Below the pieces are notes generated by a model, which was not told where the DNA came from, ran no database searches, and saw only the letters and a list, made by a program, of their open reading frames with translations. This document shows, piece after piece, positions 43,816 to 52,294 of a DNA stretch of 64,000 bases. The DNA comes from Streptomyces griseoluteus (GTDB lineage Bacteria > Actinomycetota > Actinomycetes > Streptomycetales > Streptomycetaceae), in the NCBI GenBank assembly GCA_000717735.1, contig JOBE01000041.1:1-64000 (forward strand), given 5' to 3'. Position numbers and translations under genes: made by a program. Positions within the stretch are counted from its first letter, which is position 1. The number at the start of each line of letters is the position of its first letter.

Positions 43816-45057
43816 TCACCGGTACAGCAGATACCCCTCCCGCACCGCCCGGAACGCCGCCAGGTCCGACTGCCACGCTCCCACGACCTCGTCCACGCCC
43901 GCACCCGTGTCGATCAGCGTCCGCACCCGGGTCGAGCCGGTCAGCTTGTCGATCCAGTGGTCCGGCCGCCAGGCGAAGCCGGACCACGAGCTCCGGGCGC
44001 TGACCAGGAGCCCGATCCCCGTCCGAACCGGATCGAAGGACTCGCGGTCGTGGACGTGCAGCTGCACCCCGCCCACCGTCTTCCCCTGGAACTTGGAGAA
44101 GGTCGGCGCGAAGTACGCCTCGCGGAACCGGACCCCGGGGAGGCCGAGCGCGTTCGCCGCCTCCGCCCACCGCCGGTCGATCCCCTCGGCACCGAGGAGC
44201 TCGAACGGACGGGTGGTGCCCCGGCCCTCGGACAGGTTCGTCCCCTCGAAGAGGCAGGTGCCGGAGTAGACGAGCGCGGTCTCCGGCGTCGGCATGTTCG
44301 GACTGGGGGGCACCCACGGCAGCCCGGTCGCGTCGAAGAACTCGCCGCGCCGCCAGCCCGTCATCCGTACCGTCTCCAGGGCCACCGGCCGGGCCAGGAA
44401 CTCGCCGTTGAAGAGGCGGGCCAGCTCGGCCACGGTCATGCCGTGCGCCTGCGCGATCGGTTCGCGCCCGACGAAGGTGGCGAACGCCCGGTCCAGTACG
44501 GGGCCGAGCGCCGCCCGCCCCGTCACCGGGTTCGGCCGGTCCAGGACCACGAACCGCTTCCCGGCGAGCGCGGCGGCCACCATGCAGTCGTACAGCGTCC
44601 AGATGTAGGTGTAGAAGCGGGCGCCGACGTCCTGGATGTCGAAGACGACCGTGTCGACCCCGGAGGCGGTGAAGACGTCCGCGAGCGGCTGCCCGCTCTT
44701 CAGGTACGTGTCGTACACGGGCAGTCCGGTCGCGGGATCGTCGTACCGGCCCTCGGATCCGCCCGCCTGCGCGGTGCCCCGGAAACCGTGCTCGGGGCCG
44801 AAGACGGCGACCAGGTCCACCCGCTCGTCGGCGTGCATCGCGTCCACGACGTGCCCGGCGTCCCGGGTGATCCCGGTCGGGTTGGTGACGATGCCGACCC
44901 GCTCGCCGGCCAGAAGGGCGTACCCGTCGGCCGCGAGCCGCTCGAAGCCGGTCCGCACCCGGCCGTGACCGGGGGCGGCCGACGCGGTGGGCGCGGTGGC
45001 CGCCACCGCCCCGAGCGCGCCGCCGGCGGCCAGCAGACTCCGTCGCGACAGGCCCAT
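43816..45057 (-). CDS. NamZ-like exo-beta-N-acetylmuramidase (DUF1343, GH171)
   Basis: The 413-residue protein begins with a Tat-like signal (LSRRSLLAAGG, cleavage near ASA|APG). The DUF1343 domain follows with VTNPTGITRD, AVFGPEHGFRG, VVFDIQDVGARFYTY-type region (about 120-140) and PSPNMPTPETALVY. The founding member, B. subtilis NamZ, trims MurNAc from the end of peptidoglycan fragments. Here it likely works outside the membrane in wall turnover or recycling. GAGGAGG before the ATG at 45057 fixes the start. Confidence 0.92.
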   Translation of the reverse strand: MGLSRRSLLAAGGALGAVAATAPTASAAPGHGRVRTGFERLAADGYALLAGERVGIVTNPTGITRDAGHVVDAMHADERVDLVAVFGPEHGFRGTAQAGGSEGRYDDPATGLPVYDTYLKSGQPLADVFTASGVDTVVFDIQDVGARFYTYIWTLYDCMVAAALAGKRFVVLDRPNPVTGRAALGPVLDRAFATFVGREPIAQAHGMTVAELARLFNGEFLARPVALETVRMTGWRRGEFFDATGLPWVPPSPNMPTPETALVYSGTCLFEGTNLSEGRGTTRPFELLGAEGIDRRWAEAANALGLPGVRFREAYFAPTFSKFQGKTVGGVQLHVHDRESFDPVRTGIGLLVSARSSWSGFAWRPDHWIDKLTGSTRVRTLIDTGAGVDEVVGAWQSDLAAFRAVREGYLLYR

Positions 45058-45148
45058 GGAACCTCCTCGGGGTGACATGGGCACGCACGCTAGCGCTCCT
45101 GGCCGCTCCGGGGAACGAGGCGTGCGGAGCGGGTCTTCCCCCACTCCA

Positions 45149-45163
45149 TACCGACTGGTTAGT
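45149..45163. promoter_or_regulatory. TetR-type box TACCGACTGGTTAGT
   Basis: The stretch ATACCGACTGGT is identical to the minus strand of the perfect palindrome at 49028-49041. Here the right arm is degenerate (GTTAGT for GTCGGT). It lies 33 bases before the SDR start codon. Confidence 0.6.
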
Positions 45164-45196
45164 CTGTCCGGGTCGTCACAGCCGAGAGGTGGGTCC

Positions 45197-45973
45197 ATGA
45201 ACGCGGACAGGAACGAACTCCAGGGCGCCGGAGTCGTCGTCACCGGAGCGGGCGGCGGCATCGGTGCCGCCCTCGCCCGCAGGTTCGCCGCCGAGGGATC
45301 CAGGGTCGTCGTGAACGACCTCGACCCCGTCCGCACCAAGGCCGTCGCCGAGGAGATCGGCGCCTTCGCCGTCCCCGGCGACGCCTCCGCCGTCGTCGAC
45401 GAGGCCCGCGAGGCGCTCGGCGGAACCGTAGACGTCTGGTGCGCCAACGCCGGACTCTCCTCGCCCGGCGACGCCTTCGCCGACGAGGACGTCTGGGCCG
45501 CCGCCTGGGACGTCAACGTCATGGCCCACGTCCGCGCGGCCCGCGCCCTCCTCCCGGAGTGGCTGGAGCGCGGCAGCGGCCGGTTCGTCTCCACCGTCTC
45601 CGCCGCCGGACTGCTCACCATGATCGGCGCGGCGCCGTACAGCGTGTCCAAGCACGGCGCGTACGCCTTCGCCGAGTGGCTCTCCCTGACCTACCGGCAC
45701 CGTGGCCTCAAGGTCCACGCCATCTGCCCGCAGGGCGTCCGTACGGACATGCTCACCGCCGCGGGAACGGCCGGCGACCTCGTCCTCGCGCCCACCGCCA
45801 TCGAGCCCGAGGACGTCGCCGACGCCCTCCTCGACGCCATCGCCGCCGACCGCTTCCTCGTCCTCCCGCACCCCGAGGTCGCCGGCTACTACCGCAATCG
45901 GGCCACCGACCCCGAGCGCTGGCTGACCACCATGAACCACGTCCAGCAGGCCTGGGAGACCGGTACCCGTTAG
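45197..45973 (+). CDS. Short-chain dehydrogenase/reductase
   Basis: A 258-residue SDR with the cofactor motif TGAGGGIG near 16-23, NAG at the end of strand 4 (CANAGLSS), and the active site S-Y-K in STVSAAG and YSVSKHG. It oxidises or reduces a hydroxyl/keto group with NAD(P). The gene is followed after 83 bases by a TetR gene and then, convergent, by the acyl-CoA dehydrogenase and kinase genes; a shared box suggests one regulon in which the SDR acts on a hydroxyacyl intermediate. Confidence 0.92.
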   Translation: MNADRNELQGAGVVVTGAGGGIGAALARRFAAEGSRVVVNDLDPVRTKAVAEEIGAFAVPGDASAVVDEAREALGGTVDVWCANAGLSSPGDAFADEDVWAAAWDVNVMAHVRAARALLPEWLERGSGRFVSTVSAAGLLTMIGAAPYSVSKHGAYAFAEWLSLTYRHRGLKVHAICPQGVRTDMLTAAGTAGDLVLAPTAIEPEDVADALLDAIAADRFLVLPHPEVAGYYRNRATDPERWLTTMNHVQQAWETGTR

Positions 45974-46056
45974 CGGGTGGCACGATCGATGGGAAGATCT
46001 ACCGGCGGGAACATGTTCCCCTGACCGAAAACGATTACCAAGGAAGGCGGCGGAGC

Positions 46057-46650
46057 ATGGCCAGGACGACGGACGGGAGCGGCGCACCCGTCCCCCAGAG
46101 GCTCCTCGCCGCCGCCACCCGGCTCTTCGCGGAACAGGGCTACGACCGCACCTCCGTGCAGGAGATCGTCGAGGCCGCCGGGGTCACCAAGGGCGCCCTC
46201 TACCACTACTTCGGCTCGAAGGAGGACCTCCTCCAGGAGGTCTACGCCCGCGTCCTGCGCCTCCAGCAGGAACGGCTCGACGCCTACGCGGACGCCGACG
46301 CGCCCATCGAGGACCGGCTGCGCGACGCGGCGGCCGACGTCGTCGTCACCACCATCGAGAACCTCGACGACGCGGCCATCTTCTTCCGCTCCATGCACCA
46401 CCTCAGCCCGGAGAAGAACAAGCAGGTCAGGTCCGAGCGGCGCCGCTACCACGAGCGCTTTCGCGCCCTGATCGAGGAGGGCCAGCGGTCCGGGGTGTTC
46501 TCCTCGGCGACCCCCGCCGACCTGGTCGTCGACTACCACTTCGGCTCGGTGCACCACCTCTCCACCTGGTACCGCCCGGACGGCCCGCTCACCCCCGAAC
46601 AGGTCGCGGGCCACCTCGCCGACCTCCTGCTCCGGGCCCTGCGCCCCTGA
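46057..46650 (+). CDS. TetR/AcrR regulator (KstR2-like class)
   Basis: The 197-residue protein has a helix-turn-helix (TSVQEIVEAAGVTKGALYHYF near 31-51) and the C-terminal domain class found in regulators of fatty-acid and sterol-side-chain genes (FFRSMHHLSPEK). GGAAGGCGGCGGAG precedes the ATG. It sits between the SDR gene and the convergent acyl-CoA dehydrogenase/kinase operon, and boxes of type ATACCGACTGGT precede both; it is the most likely protein to bind them. Confidence 0.93.
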   Translation: MARTTDGSGAPVPQRLLAAATRLFAEQGYDRTSVQEIVEAAGVTKGALYHYFGSKEDLLQEVYARVLRLQQERLDAYADADAPIEDRLRDAAADVVVTTIENLDDAAIFFRSMHHLSPEKNKQVRSERRRYHERFRALIEEGQRSGVFSSATPADLVVDYHFGSVHHLSTWYRPDGPLTPEQVAGHLADLLLRALRP

Positions 46651-46662
46651 CGGACGCCCACG

Positions 46663-46715
46663 CGGAAGGGGCCAACGACCGCTAGAAACCGCCGACCGGT
46701 CGCGGGCCCCTTCCG
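46663..46715. terminator. Two-tier bidirectional terminator
   Basis: Outer arms CGGAAGGGGCC (46663-46673) and GGCCCCTTCCG (46705-46715) are perfect complements; an inner pair CGACCG (46676-46681) and CGGTCG (46697-46702) stacks inside. It separates the TetR gene from the convergent acyl-CoA dehydrogenase gene. The right strand ends in a T-rich stretch. Confidence 0.85.
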
Positions 46716-46723
46716 TCGTACGG

Positions 46724-47956
46724 CTACAGGTACTTCTTCAGTTCCCGCCGCGCCAGCGACCGCTGGTGCACCTCGTCCGGCCCGTCCGCGAGCTTCAGCG
46801 TCCGCGCCGCCGCCCACAGTTCGGCCAGCGGGAAGTCCTGCGAGACCCCGCCCGCCCCGTGCGCCTGCACCGCCTTGTCGATGATGTCGACGACCGCGCG
46901 CGGGGTCGCGATCTTGATGGCCTGGATCTCGGTGTGCGCGCCCCGGTTGCCGACGGTGTCCATGAGCCAGGCCGTCTTGAGGACGAGGAGCCGCAGCTGC
47001 TCGATCGTCACCCGGGCGTCCGCGATCCAGTTCTGCACGACGCCCTGCTGGGCGAGTGTCTTGCCGAAGGCGGTACGGGAGACCGCCCGGCGGCAGGTCA
47101 GCTCGACGGCCCGCTCGGCCATGCCGATGAGCCGCATGCAGTGGTGGATGCGGCCGGGGCCGAGCCGGGCCTGCGCGATGGCGAAGCCGCCGCCCTCCTC
47201 GCCGATCAGGTTCGAGGCCGGGACGCGGACCCCGTCGAAGACCACCTCGGCGTGACCGCCGTGGGAGTGGTCCTCGTACCCGTAGACCTGCATGGCGCGC
47301 CGCACCTCGACGCCGGGGGTGTCGCGCGGCACGAGGATCATCGACTGCTGGCGGCGGATGTCGGCCCCGTCGGGGTCGGTCTTGCCCATCACGATGAAGA
47401 TCTTGCAGTCGGGGTTCATCGCCCCGGAGATGTACCACTTGCGGCCGTCGACGACGTACGAGTCGCCGTCCCGCCGGATCCGGGTCTCGATGTTGGTCGC
47501 GTCGGAGGAGGCCACCTCGGGCTCGGTCATCGCGAACGCCGAACGGATCTCACCGGCGAGCAGCGGCTCCAGCCACTGCTTCCGCTGCGCCTCGTCCCCG
47601 AACTGGGCGAGCACCTCCATGTTGCCGGTGTCCGGCGCCGCGCAGTTGAGGGCCGTCGGCGCCAGGTGCGGGCTGCGGCCGGTGATCTCGGCGAGCGGCG
47701 CGTACTGGAGGTTGGTGAGGCCGGCCCCGTACTCGGCGTCCGGAAGGCTGTGCTGGTCTACGAGGAAAAGGTTCCACAGGCCCTGCCGCTTGGCCTCGGC
47801 CTTCAGCTCCCCGACGACCGCGGGGGTGTCCCAGGGCGAGGCGAGCAGCGCGCGCTGCTCCTCGGCGACGGCCTCTGCCGGGTAGACGTGCTCGTCCATG
47901 AAGGCGAGCAGCTTCGTCCGCAGCTCCTCGGTGCGCGCGTCGAATGCGAAGTCCAT
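46724..47956 (-). CDS. Acyl-CoA dehydrogenase, ACAD10/11 type
   Basis: This 410-residue enzyme has the acyl-CoA dehydrogenase blocks (SAFAMTEPEVASSDATN, YVVDGRKWYISGAMNP, FGKTLAQQGVVQ), but the C-terminal catalytic motif is LADGPDEVH with Asp391 where short-chain enzymes have Glu in LYEGT. That is typical of the ACAD10/11 branch. In that branch the dehydrogenase domain handles 4-phosphoacyl-CoA made by a kinase. The kinase-like gene lies six bases upstream, so the two probably form one operon and one pathway. Confidence 0.93.
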   Translation of the reverse strand: MDFAFDARTEELRTKLLAFMDEHVYPAEAVAEEQRALLASPWDTPAVVGELKAEAKRQGLWNLFLVDQHSLPDAEYGAGLTNLQYAPLAEITGRSPHLAPTALNCAAPDTGNMEVLAQFGDEAQRKQWLEPLLAGEIRSAFAMTEPEVASSDATNIETRIRRDGDSYVVDGRKWYISGAMNPDCKIFIVMGKTDPDGADIRRQQSMILVPRDTPGVEVRRAMQVYGYEDHSHGGHAEVVFDGVRVPASNLIGEEGGGFAIAQARLGPGRIHHCMRLIGMAERAVELTCRRAVSRTAFGKTLAQQGVVQNWIADARVTIEQLRLLVLKTAWLMDTVGNRGAHTEIQAIKIATPRAVVDIIDKAVQAHGAGGVSQDFPLAELWAAARTLKLADGPDEVHQRSLARRELKKYL

Positions 47957-47962
47957 GGTGGG

Positions 47963-48985
47963 TCAGCCCTCCTGAAGGGTGGTCAGGCCGTGCTCGATGA
48001 AGACGGGGACGAGTTCGCCGATGCGGTCGAAGCCCGCGCCGACGGTCTGCCCGAGGGTCCAGCGGTAGTGGATGCCCTCCAGGATCACGGCGAGCTTGAA
48101 CCAGGCGAAGGCGGTGTACCAGGCGAGGGCGGAGGTGTCCCGGCCCGAGCGGGCCGCGTAGCGCTCGACCAGTTCGGCGGGGCTCGGGTGCCCGGGGGCC
48201 GTGGCGGTGGTGGAGACGGGGGAGTCGGGCAGGCCGAGCGGCGTGCTGTACATGACGAGCAGGCCGAGGTCGGTCAGCGGGTCGCCGAGGGTGGACATCT
48301 CCCAGTCGAGGACGGCCCGGATGCGGTCGTCGCCGTCGACGAGGACGTTGTCGAGCCGGTAGTCGCCGTGGATCACCGTGGGGGCGGGCGAGACCGGCAG
48401 CGAGCGGCCGAGGGCGGCGTGCAGCTCGTCGATCCCGGCGAGGTCGCGGCCGCGCGAGGCGTCGAGCTGCTTGCCCCAGCGCCGCAGCTGCCGGTCGAGG
48501 AAGCCCTCGGGGCGGCCGAAGTCGCCGAGCCCGACGGCCTCCGGGTCGACGGCGTGCAGGTCGACGAGGGTGTCGACCAGGCCGAGGACGGCGGCGCGGG
48601 TGCGGTCGGGGCCGAGCGGGGCGAGCTCCCCGGCCGAGCGGTACGGCGTGCCCTCGACGAACTCCATGACGTAGAAGGGCGCCCCGAGGACGGACTCGTC
48701 CTCGCAGAGCAGCAGCGTCTCGGGGACGGGCACGGCCGTGCTGTGCAGGGCGCTGATGACGCGGTGCTCGCGCCGCATGTCGTGGGCGGTGGCGAGGACG
48801 TGGCCGAGCGGGGGCCGGCGGACGACCCAGCGGCCGGTGCCGTCGGTCACGACGTACGTCAGGTTCGACCGGCCGCCTTCGATCAGCCGGGCTTCGAGGG
48901 GGCCGGACACCAGGCCGGGGCGCTCGCGGTCGAGGTGGCGGCGCAGCTGCTCGGGGTCGAGGCCTGGCGGCGGGGCGGAACTCAT
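47963..48985 (-). CDS. APH-family kinase, ACAD10/11 N-terminal type
   Basis: The 340-residue phosphotransferase has an ATP-binding fold with HGDYRLDN at 206-213 (catalytic Asp208, Asn213) and the metal-binding Asp227 in LDWEM. The segment IEGGRSNLTYVV is typical of the kinase half of animal ACAD10/11, which phosphorylates 4-hydroxyacyl-CoA; P. putida uses related proteins for levulinate. It is not an aminoglycoside-resistance gene by context. GGAGG precedes the ATG at 48985, and a perfect TetR palindrome lies 43 bases upstream. Confidence 0.92.
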   Translation of the reverse strand: MSSAPPPGLDPEQLRRHLDRERPGLVSGPLEARLIEGGRSNLTYVVTDGTGRWVVRRPPLGHVLATAHDMRREHRVISALHSTAVPVPETLLLCEDESVLGAPFYVMEFVEGTPYRSAGELAPLGPDRTRAAVLGLVDTLVDLHAVDPEAVGLGDFGRPEGFLDRQLRRWGKQLDASRGRDLAGIDELHAALGRSLPVSPAPTVIHGDYRLDNVLVDGDDRIRAVLDWEMSTLGDPLTDLGLLVMYSTPLGLPDSPVSTTATAPGHPSPAELVERYAARSGRDTSALAWYTAFAWFKLAVILEGIHYRWTLGQTVGAGFDRIGELVPVFIEHGLTTLQEG

Positions 48986-49027
48986 ACGTGCGTACCTCCG
49001 GATCGGCTTCGGTCGGCGTTCATGATG

Positions 49028-49041
49028 ACCGACCAGTCGGT
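49028..49041. promoter_or_regulatory. Perfect TetR palindrome ACCGAC-CA-GTCGGT
   Basis: Six-base arms with a two-base centre lie between the leftward kinase/dehydrogenase operon and the rightward glucarate dehydratase gene. On the minus strand it reads ATACCGACTGGTCGGTCAT, sharing twelve bases exactly with the site before the SDR gene. Confidence 0.8.
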
Positions 49042-49119
49042 ATGTCGTCCAGAGGGGCGGCCGGAAAGTGCGTTCCGCACTCTGGCTGCCGGTCGCCGGG
49101 CTGAATAGAGTTCACAAGC

Positions 49120-50409
49120 ATGGATGTGAAGCTGATCGTCGACGAAGTCCGGATCACCCCGATCCTCATCTCCGACCCGCCCCTCCTCAACGTCCAGGGC
49201 GTCCACCAGCCCGCCACCCCACGGCTCGTGGTGGAAGTCGTCACCAGGGGAGGGGTGAGTGGCCTCGGGGAGACCTACGGCGACGCCGTCTACCTGGACA
49301 TCGCCCGACCCCTTGCCGAGGCCCTCCCCGGCCGTTCGGTCGCGGACGTGAACGGCCTCTTCGCGCTCGCGGACACCGCCGGTCCCGCCTCTCCCGCCCT
49401 TCCCGTGGACGAGGGCGTCGACGCGGGCGGCCTGCGCGGCGTCCGCACCGCCGACAAGCTCCGCCTCTCCGTCGTCTCCGCCTTCGAGACCGCCTGCCTC
49501 GACGCCCTCGGCAAGACCCTCGGCCTGCCCGTCCACGCCCTGCTCGGCGGCAAGGTCCGCGACGCCGTCGAGTACAGCGCCTACCTCTTCTACCGCTGGG
49601 CCGCCCACCCCGGCACCGACGCCCCGACGGACGACTGGGGCCCGGCGCTCGACCCCGCCGGCATCGTCGCCCAGGCCCGCCGCTTCGACCGCCTGTACGG
49701 CTTCCACTCCTTCAAGCTCAAGGGCGGCGTCTTCGCGCCCGAGCAGGAGATCGCCGCCGTCCGCGCCCTCGCCGAGGCCTTCCCCGGCCGCCCCCTGCGT
49801 CTCGACCCCAACGGCGCCTGGTCCGTGGAGACCTCGCTCGCCGTCGCCCGCGAACTGGGCGACGTGCTCGAATACCTGGAGGACCCGGCGAGCGGCACCG
49901 GCGCCATGGCCGAGATCGCCGCCCGCACCGACGTGCCCCTCGCCACCAACATGTGCGTGACCACCTTCGAGGAGGTGCCCGAGGCCTTCGCCAAGGGCGC
50001 GGTACGGATCGTGCTCTGCGACCACCACTACTGGGGCGGACTGCACCGCACCCGCGAACTCGCCGCGCTCTGCCGCACGTACGGCGTCGGGCTCTCCATG
50101 CACTCCAACACCCACCTGGGCATCAGCCTGGCCGCCATGACCCAGGTCGCCGCGACCCTCCCCGAACTCCACCACGCCTGCGACACCCACTACCCCTGGC
50201 AGACCGAGGACGTCGTCACCACCCGGCCCGTCTTCCGGGACGGGCGGCTCGCCGTCACCGACACCCCCGGCCTCGGCGTCGACCTCGACCGCGCCGCGCT
50301 CGCCGCCCTGCACCGCCGCTGGCTCGACGACGACGGCACCCTGCGGGACCGCGACGACGCGGCGGCGATGAGGCGCGCGGCGCCGGACTGGACCCCCGCC
50401 AAGTGGTAG
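49120..50409 (+). CDS. gudD: Glucarate dehydratase (enolase superfamily)
   Basis: A 429-residue enzyme with the glucarate-dehydratase pattern: KLKGG (Lys199, Lys201), DPNG (Asp229, Asn231), a second metal acid in LEDP, and MHSNTHLG with catalytic His. It removes water from D-glucarate (or L-idarate) to 5-keto-4-deoxyglucarate, a cytosolic Mg-dependent step. The start is ATG at 49120; no ribosome site is visible, and TAGAGT (49106-49111) may be a -10 box for a nearly leaderless transcript. The next enzymes of glucarate use are not adjacent. Confidence 0.88.
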   Translation: MDVKLIVDEVRITPILISDPPLLNVQGVHQPATPRLVVEVVTRGGVSGLGETYGDAVYLDIARPLAEALPGRSVADVNGLFALADTAGPASPALPVDEGVDAGGLRGVRTADKLRLSVVSAFETACLDALGKTLGLPVHALLGGKVRDAVEYSAYLFYRWAAHPGTDAPTDDWGPALDPAGIVAQARRFDRLYGFHSFKLKGGVFAPEQEIAAVRALAEAFPGRPLRLDPNGAWSVETSLAVARELGDVLEYLEDPASGTGAMAEIAARTDVPLATNMCVTTFEEVPEAFAKGAVRIVLCDHHYWGGLHRTRELAALCRTYGVGLSMHSNTHLGISLAAMTQVAATLPELHHACDTHYPWQTEDVVTTRPVFRDGRLAVTDTPGLGVDLDRAALAALHRRWLDDDGTLRDRDDAAAMRRAAPDWTPAKW

Positions 50410-50434
50410 CCCCTGCGCCCCCTGTGTGGGCAAT

Positions 50435-50453
50435 CGTCCCGCAGGGCGGGACG
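50435..50453. terminator. Hairpin between convergent genes
   Basis: CGTCCCGC (50435-50442) and GCGGGACG (50446-50453) pair perfectly with a three-base loop, and weaker outer pairing (CCTGTGTGGG with GGCACACGGG) extends it. It lies between the glucarate dehydratase and metallo-beta-lactamase-fold genes. Confidence 0.7.
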
Positions 50454-50579
50454 GGTGGGCACACGGGACGGCGCCCGCGGCAGGCGCCTCCGCCGCTTGT
50501 GCCTGAACCCGCATCACCGGTGCGCCGCACCTTTGAGGCCCCGCACCCCGGACCCCGCACGCCGCCGCCCGCCCCAGGG

Positions 50580-51491
50580 CTACGCGTGGCAGGCCACCGG
50601 CACCCCGCCGTTCATCGCCGCCATGTCGCCGAAGACCGTCACCGCGTCGAGCGGCGACCCCTCCGGAAGGCCCGCCAGCTCCGCGTACGCCCGGTGCAGG
50701 TTCGCCACCAGGCGCTCGCTCTCCCGCCACGCGCCGAACTCGCCGAGCTCCGCCGCCCGCGCCGTCTCCAGCGGCGTCGCCCCCTTCGCGTACCCCTCCG
50801 CCGCCAGCTCCCGCACCCAGCGCAGATACCGCTCCGTCACGTCGTACGCCGAGGGGTCGGTCACCCGCCCGTGCCCCGGCACCACCCTCGGCGCGTCGAG
50901 CGAGCGGAGCAGGGCGAGGGCGCGCAGCGACCCGGCGAGCGAACCCATCGGCAGGAACGGCGTCCCGCCGTGGAAGACCAGGTCACCGGTGAAGACCACG
51001 CCCTGCTCGGGGAGGTGCACGATCGAGTCGCCCGTGGTGTGCGCGGTGCCCGGGTGGATCACCCGCACCTCGATGTCCCCGACGTACAGCGTCAGCCGCT
51101 CCCGGTAGGTGATGGACGGCGGCCGGATGTCGACGTTGCCGAAGTCGGTGCGCGGCCACAGCAGATGGAGCTGGTGGCCGGCCGCGAGCTGCTCGCTCCG
51201 GCAGTTCTCGTGTCCCACGATCCGCGCCTCCGGCAGGAACACCCCGTTGCCGTAGGTGTGGTCGCCGTGGTGGTGGGTGGAGACGACGGTCCGGGGCAGC
51301 GGGAGGCCCCGGGCGAGGACCGCGTCCCGCAGCAGCCGGGCGCGCCGCTCGGTGGCGGCGGTGTCGACGAGCAGCGACTCGCGGGCGTCGCCGAGGAAGC
51401 CGGCGTTGTTCAGGCACCAGCCGCCGTCGGGCTGGACGAAGGCGTGGACGCCGGGCGCGAGCGCGACCACGTAGGGATCGGTGACGGACAA
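50580..51491 (-). CDS. Metallo-beta-lactamase-fold hydrolase
   Basis: This 303-residue protein has the zinc motif HHHGDH at 73-78, followed by the downstream His (GTAHTTGDS), Asp (FTGDLVF) and His (VPGHG) ligands in the right order. The overall pattern is that of the SoxH/quinoprotein-relay-like group, not true beta-lactamases; the substrate is unknown. It starts with TTG at 51491; a GGGGGAAT stretch upstream may serve as ribosome site. No signal peptide is present, so it is probably cytosolic. Confidence 0.9.
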   Translation of the reverse strand: MSVTDPYVVALAPGVHAFVQPDGGWCLNNAGFLGDARESLLVDTAATERRARLLRDAVLARGLPLPRTVVSTHHHGDHTYGNGVFLPEARIVGHENCRSEQLAAGHQLHLLWPRTDFGNVDIRPPSITYRERLTLYVGDIEVRVIHPGTAHTTGDSIVHLPEQGVVFTGDLVFHGGTPFLPMGSLAGSLRALALLRSLDAPRVVPGHGRVTDPSAYDVTERYLRWVRELAAEGYAKGATPLETARAAELGEFGAWRESERLVANLHRAYAELAGLPEGSPLDAVTVFGDMAAMNGGVPVACHA

Positions 51492-51576
51492 AGGGATTCC
51501 CCCGGTGGAGAGCGGCAGGACAGGCGCAGCCTGTCAGCCGGCCCCGCTCCGGGGGAAGGCGACGCGGCCGGGGGCT

Positions 51577-51873
51577 CTAGTGGTCGTCCCAGTGGCCGTC
51601 GTGGGCCGCGTGCCGGTGTCCGTCGTGGACGTAGTCGACGTGGTTCCCGTGGCTCACCGCCTGGTGTCCGCACTCCGGCCCGTGCTGGTGCGTGTGGGCG
51701 TCGTGGGAGACGTGGCCGGACTTCTCGCACTCGTCCCAGTGCCCGGAGTGCTCGCGGTGCAGATGCCCGTCGTGCGCGTAGTCGACGTGGTCCTCGTGGG
51801 TCACCGCCGCGTGGCCGCAGTCCGGGCCGTGCGCGTGGGCGTGCGTGGGGTGCTCGTGGTGGAGAACGGTCAT
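51577..51873 (-). CDS. Histidine-rich metal-binding protein with two 33-residue repeats
   Basis: The 98-residue protein has 28 histidines and three cysteines. Two near-identical 33-residue units lie at 15-47 and 64-96, each with a CGH, HVDY, HDGH and GHWD order. The likely role is binding or storing zinc, nickel, cobalt or copper in the cytosol. ATG 51873 was chosen because AGGCGATGTC precedes it. No Zur-type box was seen upstream by eye. Such proteins are sometimes mislabelled as transporter subunits; there is no membrane segment here. Confidence 0.82.
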   Translation of the reverse strand: MTVLHHEHPTHAHAHGPDCGHAAVTHEDHVDYAHDGHLHREHSGHWDECEKSGHVSHDAHTHQHGPECGHQAVSHGNHVDYVHDGHRHAAHDGHWDDH

Positions 51874-51985
51874 GACATCGCCTCTGTGAGGGGTCGGCTG
51901 ACCCACCCAGGCTAGCTGCGAACGCCCCTCTCGTCCTGGTTCGCCACTTCTGTCCGTCCCGCTCCTCCGGCACGGGAATCCCCGG

Positions 51986-52294
51986 TCACCAGATCATCGC
52001 CGCCCCGCAGACGGCGAGCGCGATCGTGCACACCGCCGCGAGCAGGGCGCCCCGGTACGAGAGGGGGTGCGGCCTGGCCGCGTCCAGGGCGCGGATGCGC
52101 CGGTGGGCGACGGCGAGGAAGGCCACCCACACCAGAGCCGACAGGGCGAGCCCTGTCAGACCGGCCGCCGTGATGTCGTCGTGCGCGGCCACCTTGACGG
52201 CGAGCACCGCCACCACCGTGCAGGACAGGGTCGTACGCCGCCACGCGAGCCGGGTCCGCTCCGGCTGGAGTCCCGGATCGCGGACCTCGGTCAC
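51986..52294 (-). CDS. DUF202 small membrane protein
   Basis: The 102-residue protein has the DUF202 start PERTRLAWRRTTLS and three transmembrane helices. GTG 52294 overlaps the stop of the other DUF202 gene by four bases, so the two are made together and may form a hetero-oligomer. Function is unknown for the family. Confidence 0.88.
   Translation of the reverse strand: MTEVRDPGLQPERTRLAWRRTTLSCTVVAVLAVKVAAHDDITAAGLTGLALSALVWVAFLAVAHRRIRALDAARPHPLSYRGALLAAVCTIALAVCGAAMIW

Noticed and set aside
42365..45088. One 907-residue protein fusing the DUF1343 region to the erythromycin esterase gene
   Set aside because: The first part of that frame is an out-of-frame reading of the NamZ-like gene; both real genes have their own start, signal peptide and stop.
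47963..48985. Aminoglycoside phosphotransferase (antibiotic resistance)
   Set aside because: The APH fold is shared with the kinase half of ACAD10/11, and the operon with an ACAD10/11-type dehydrogenase makes a metabolic role far more likely.
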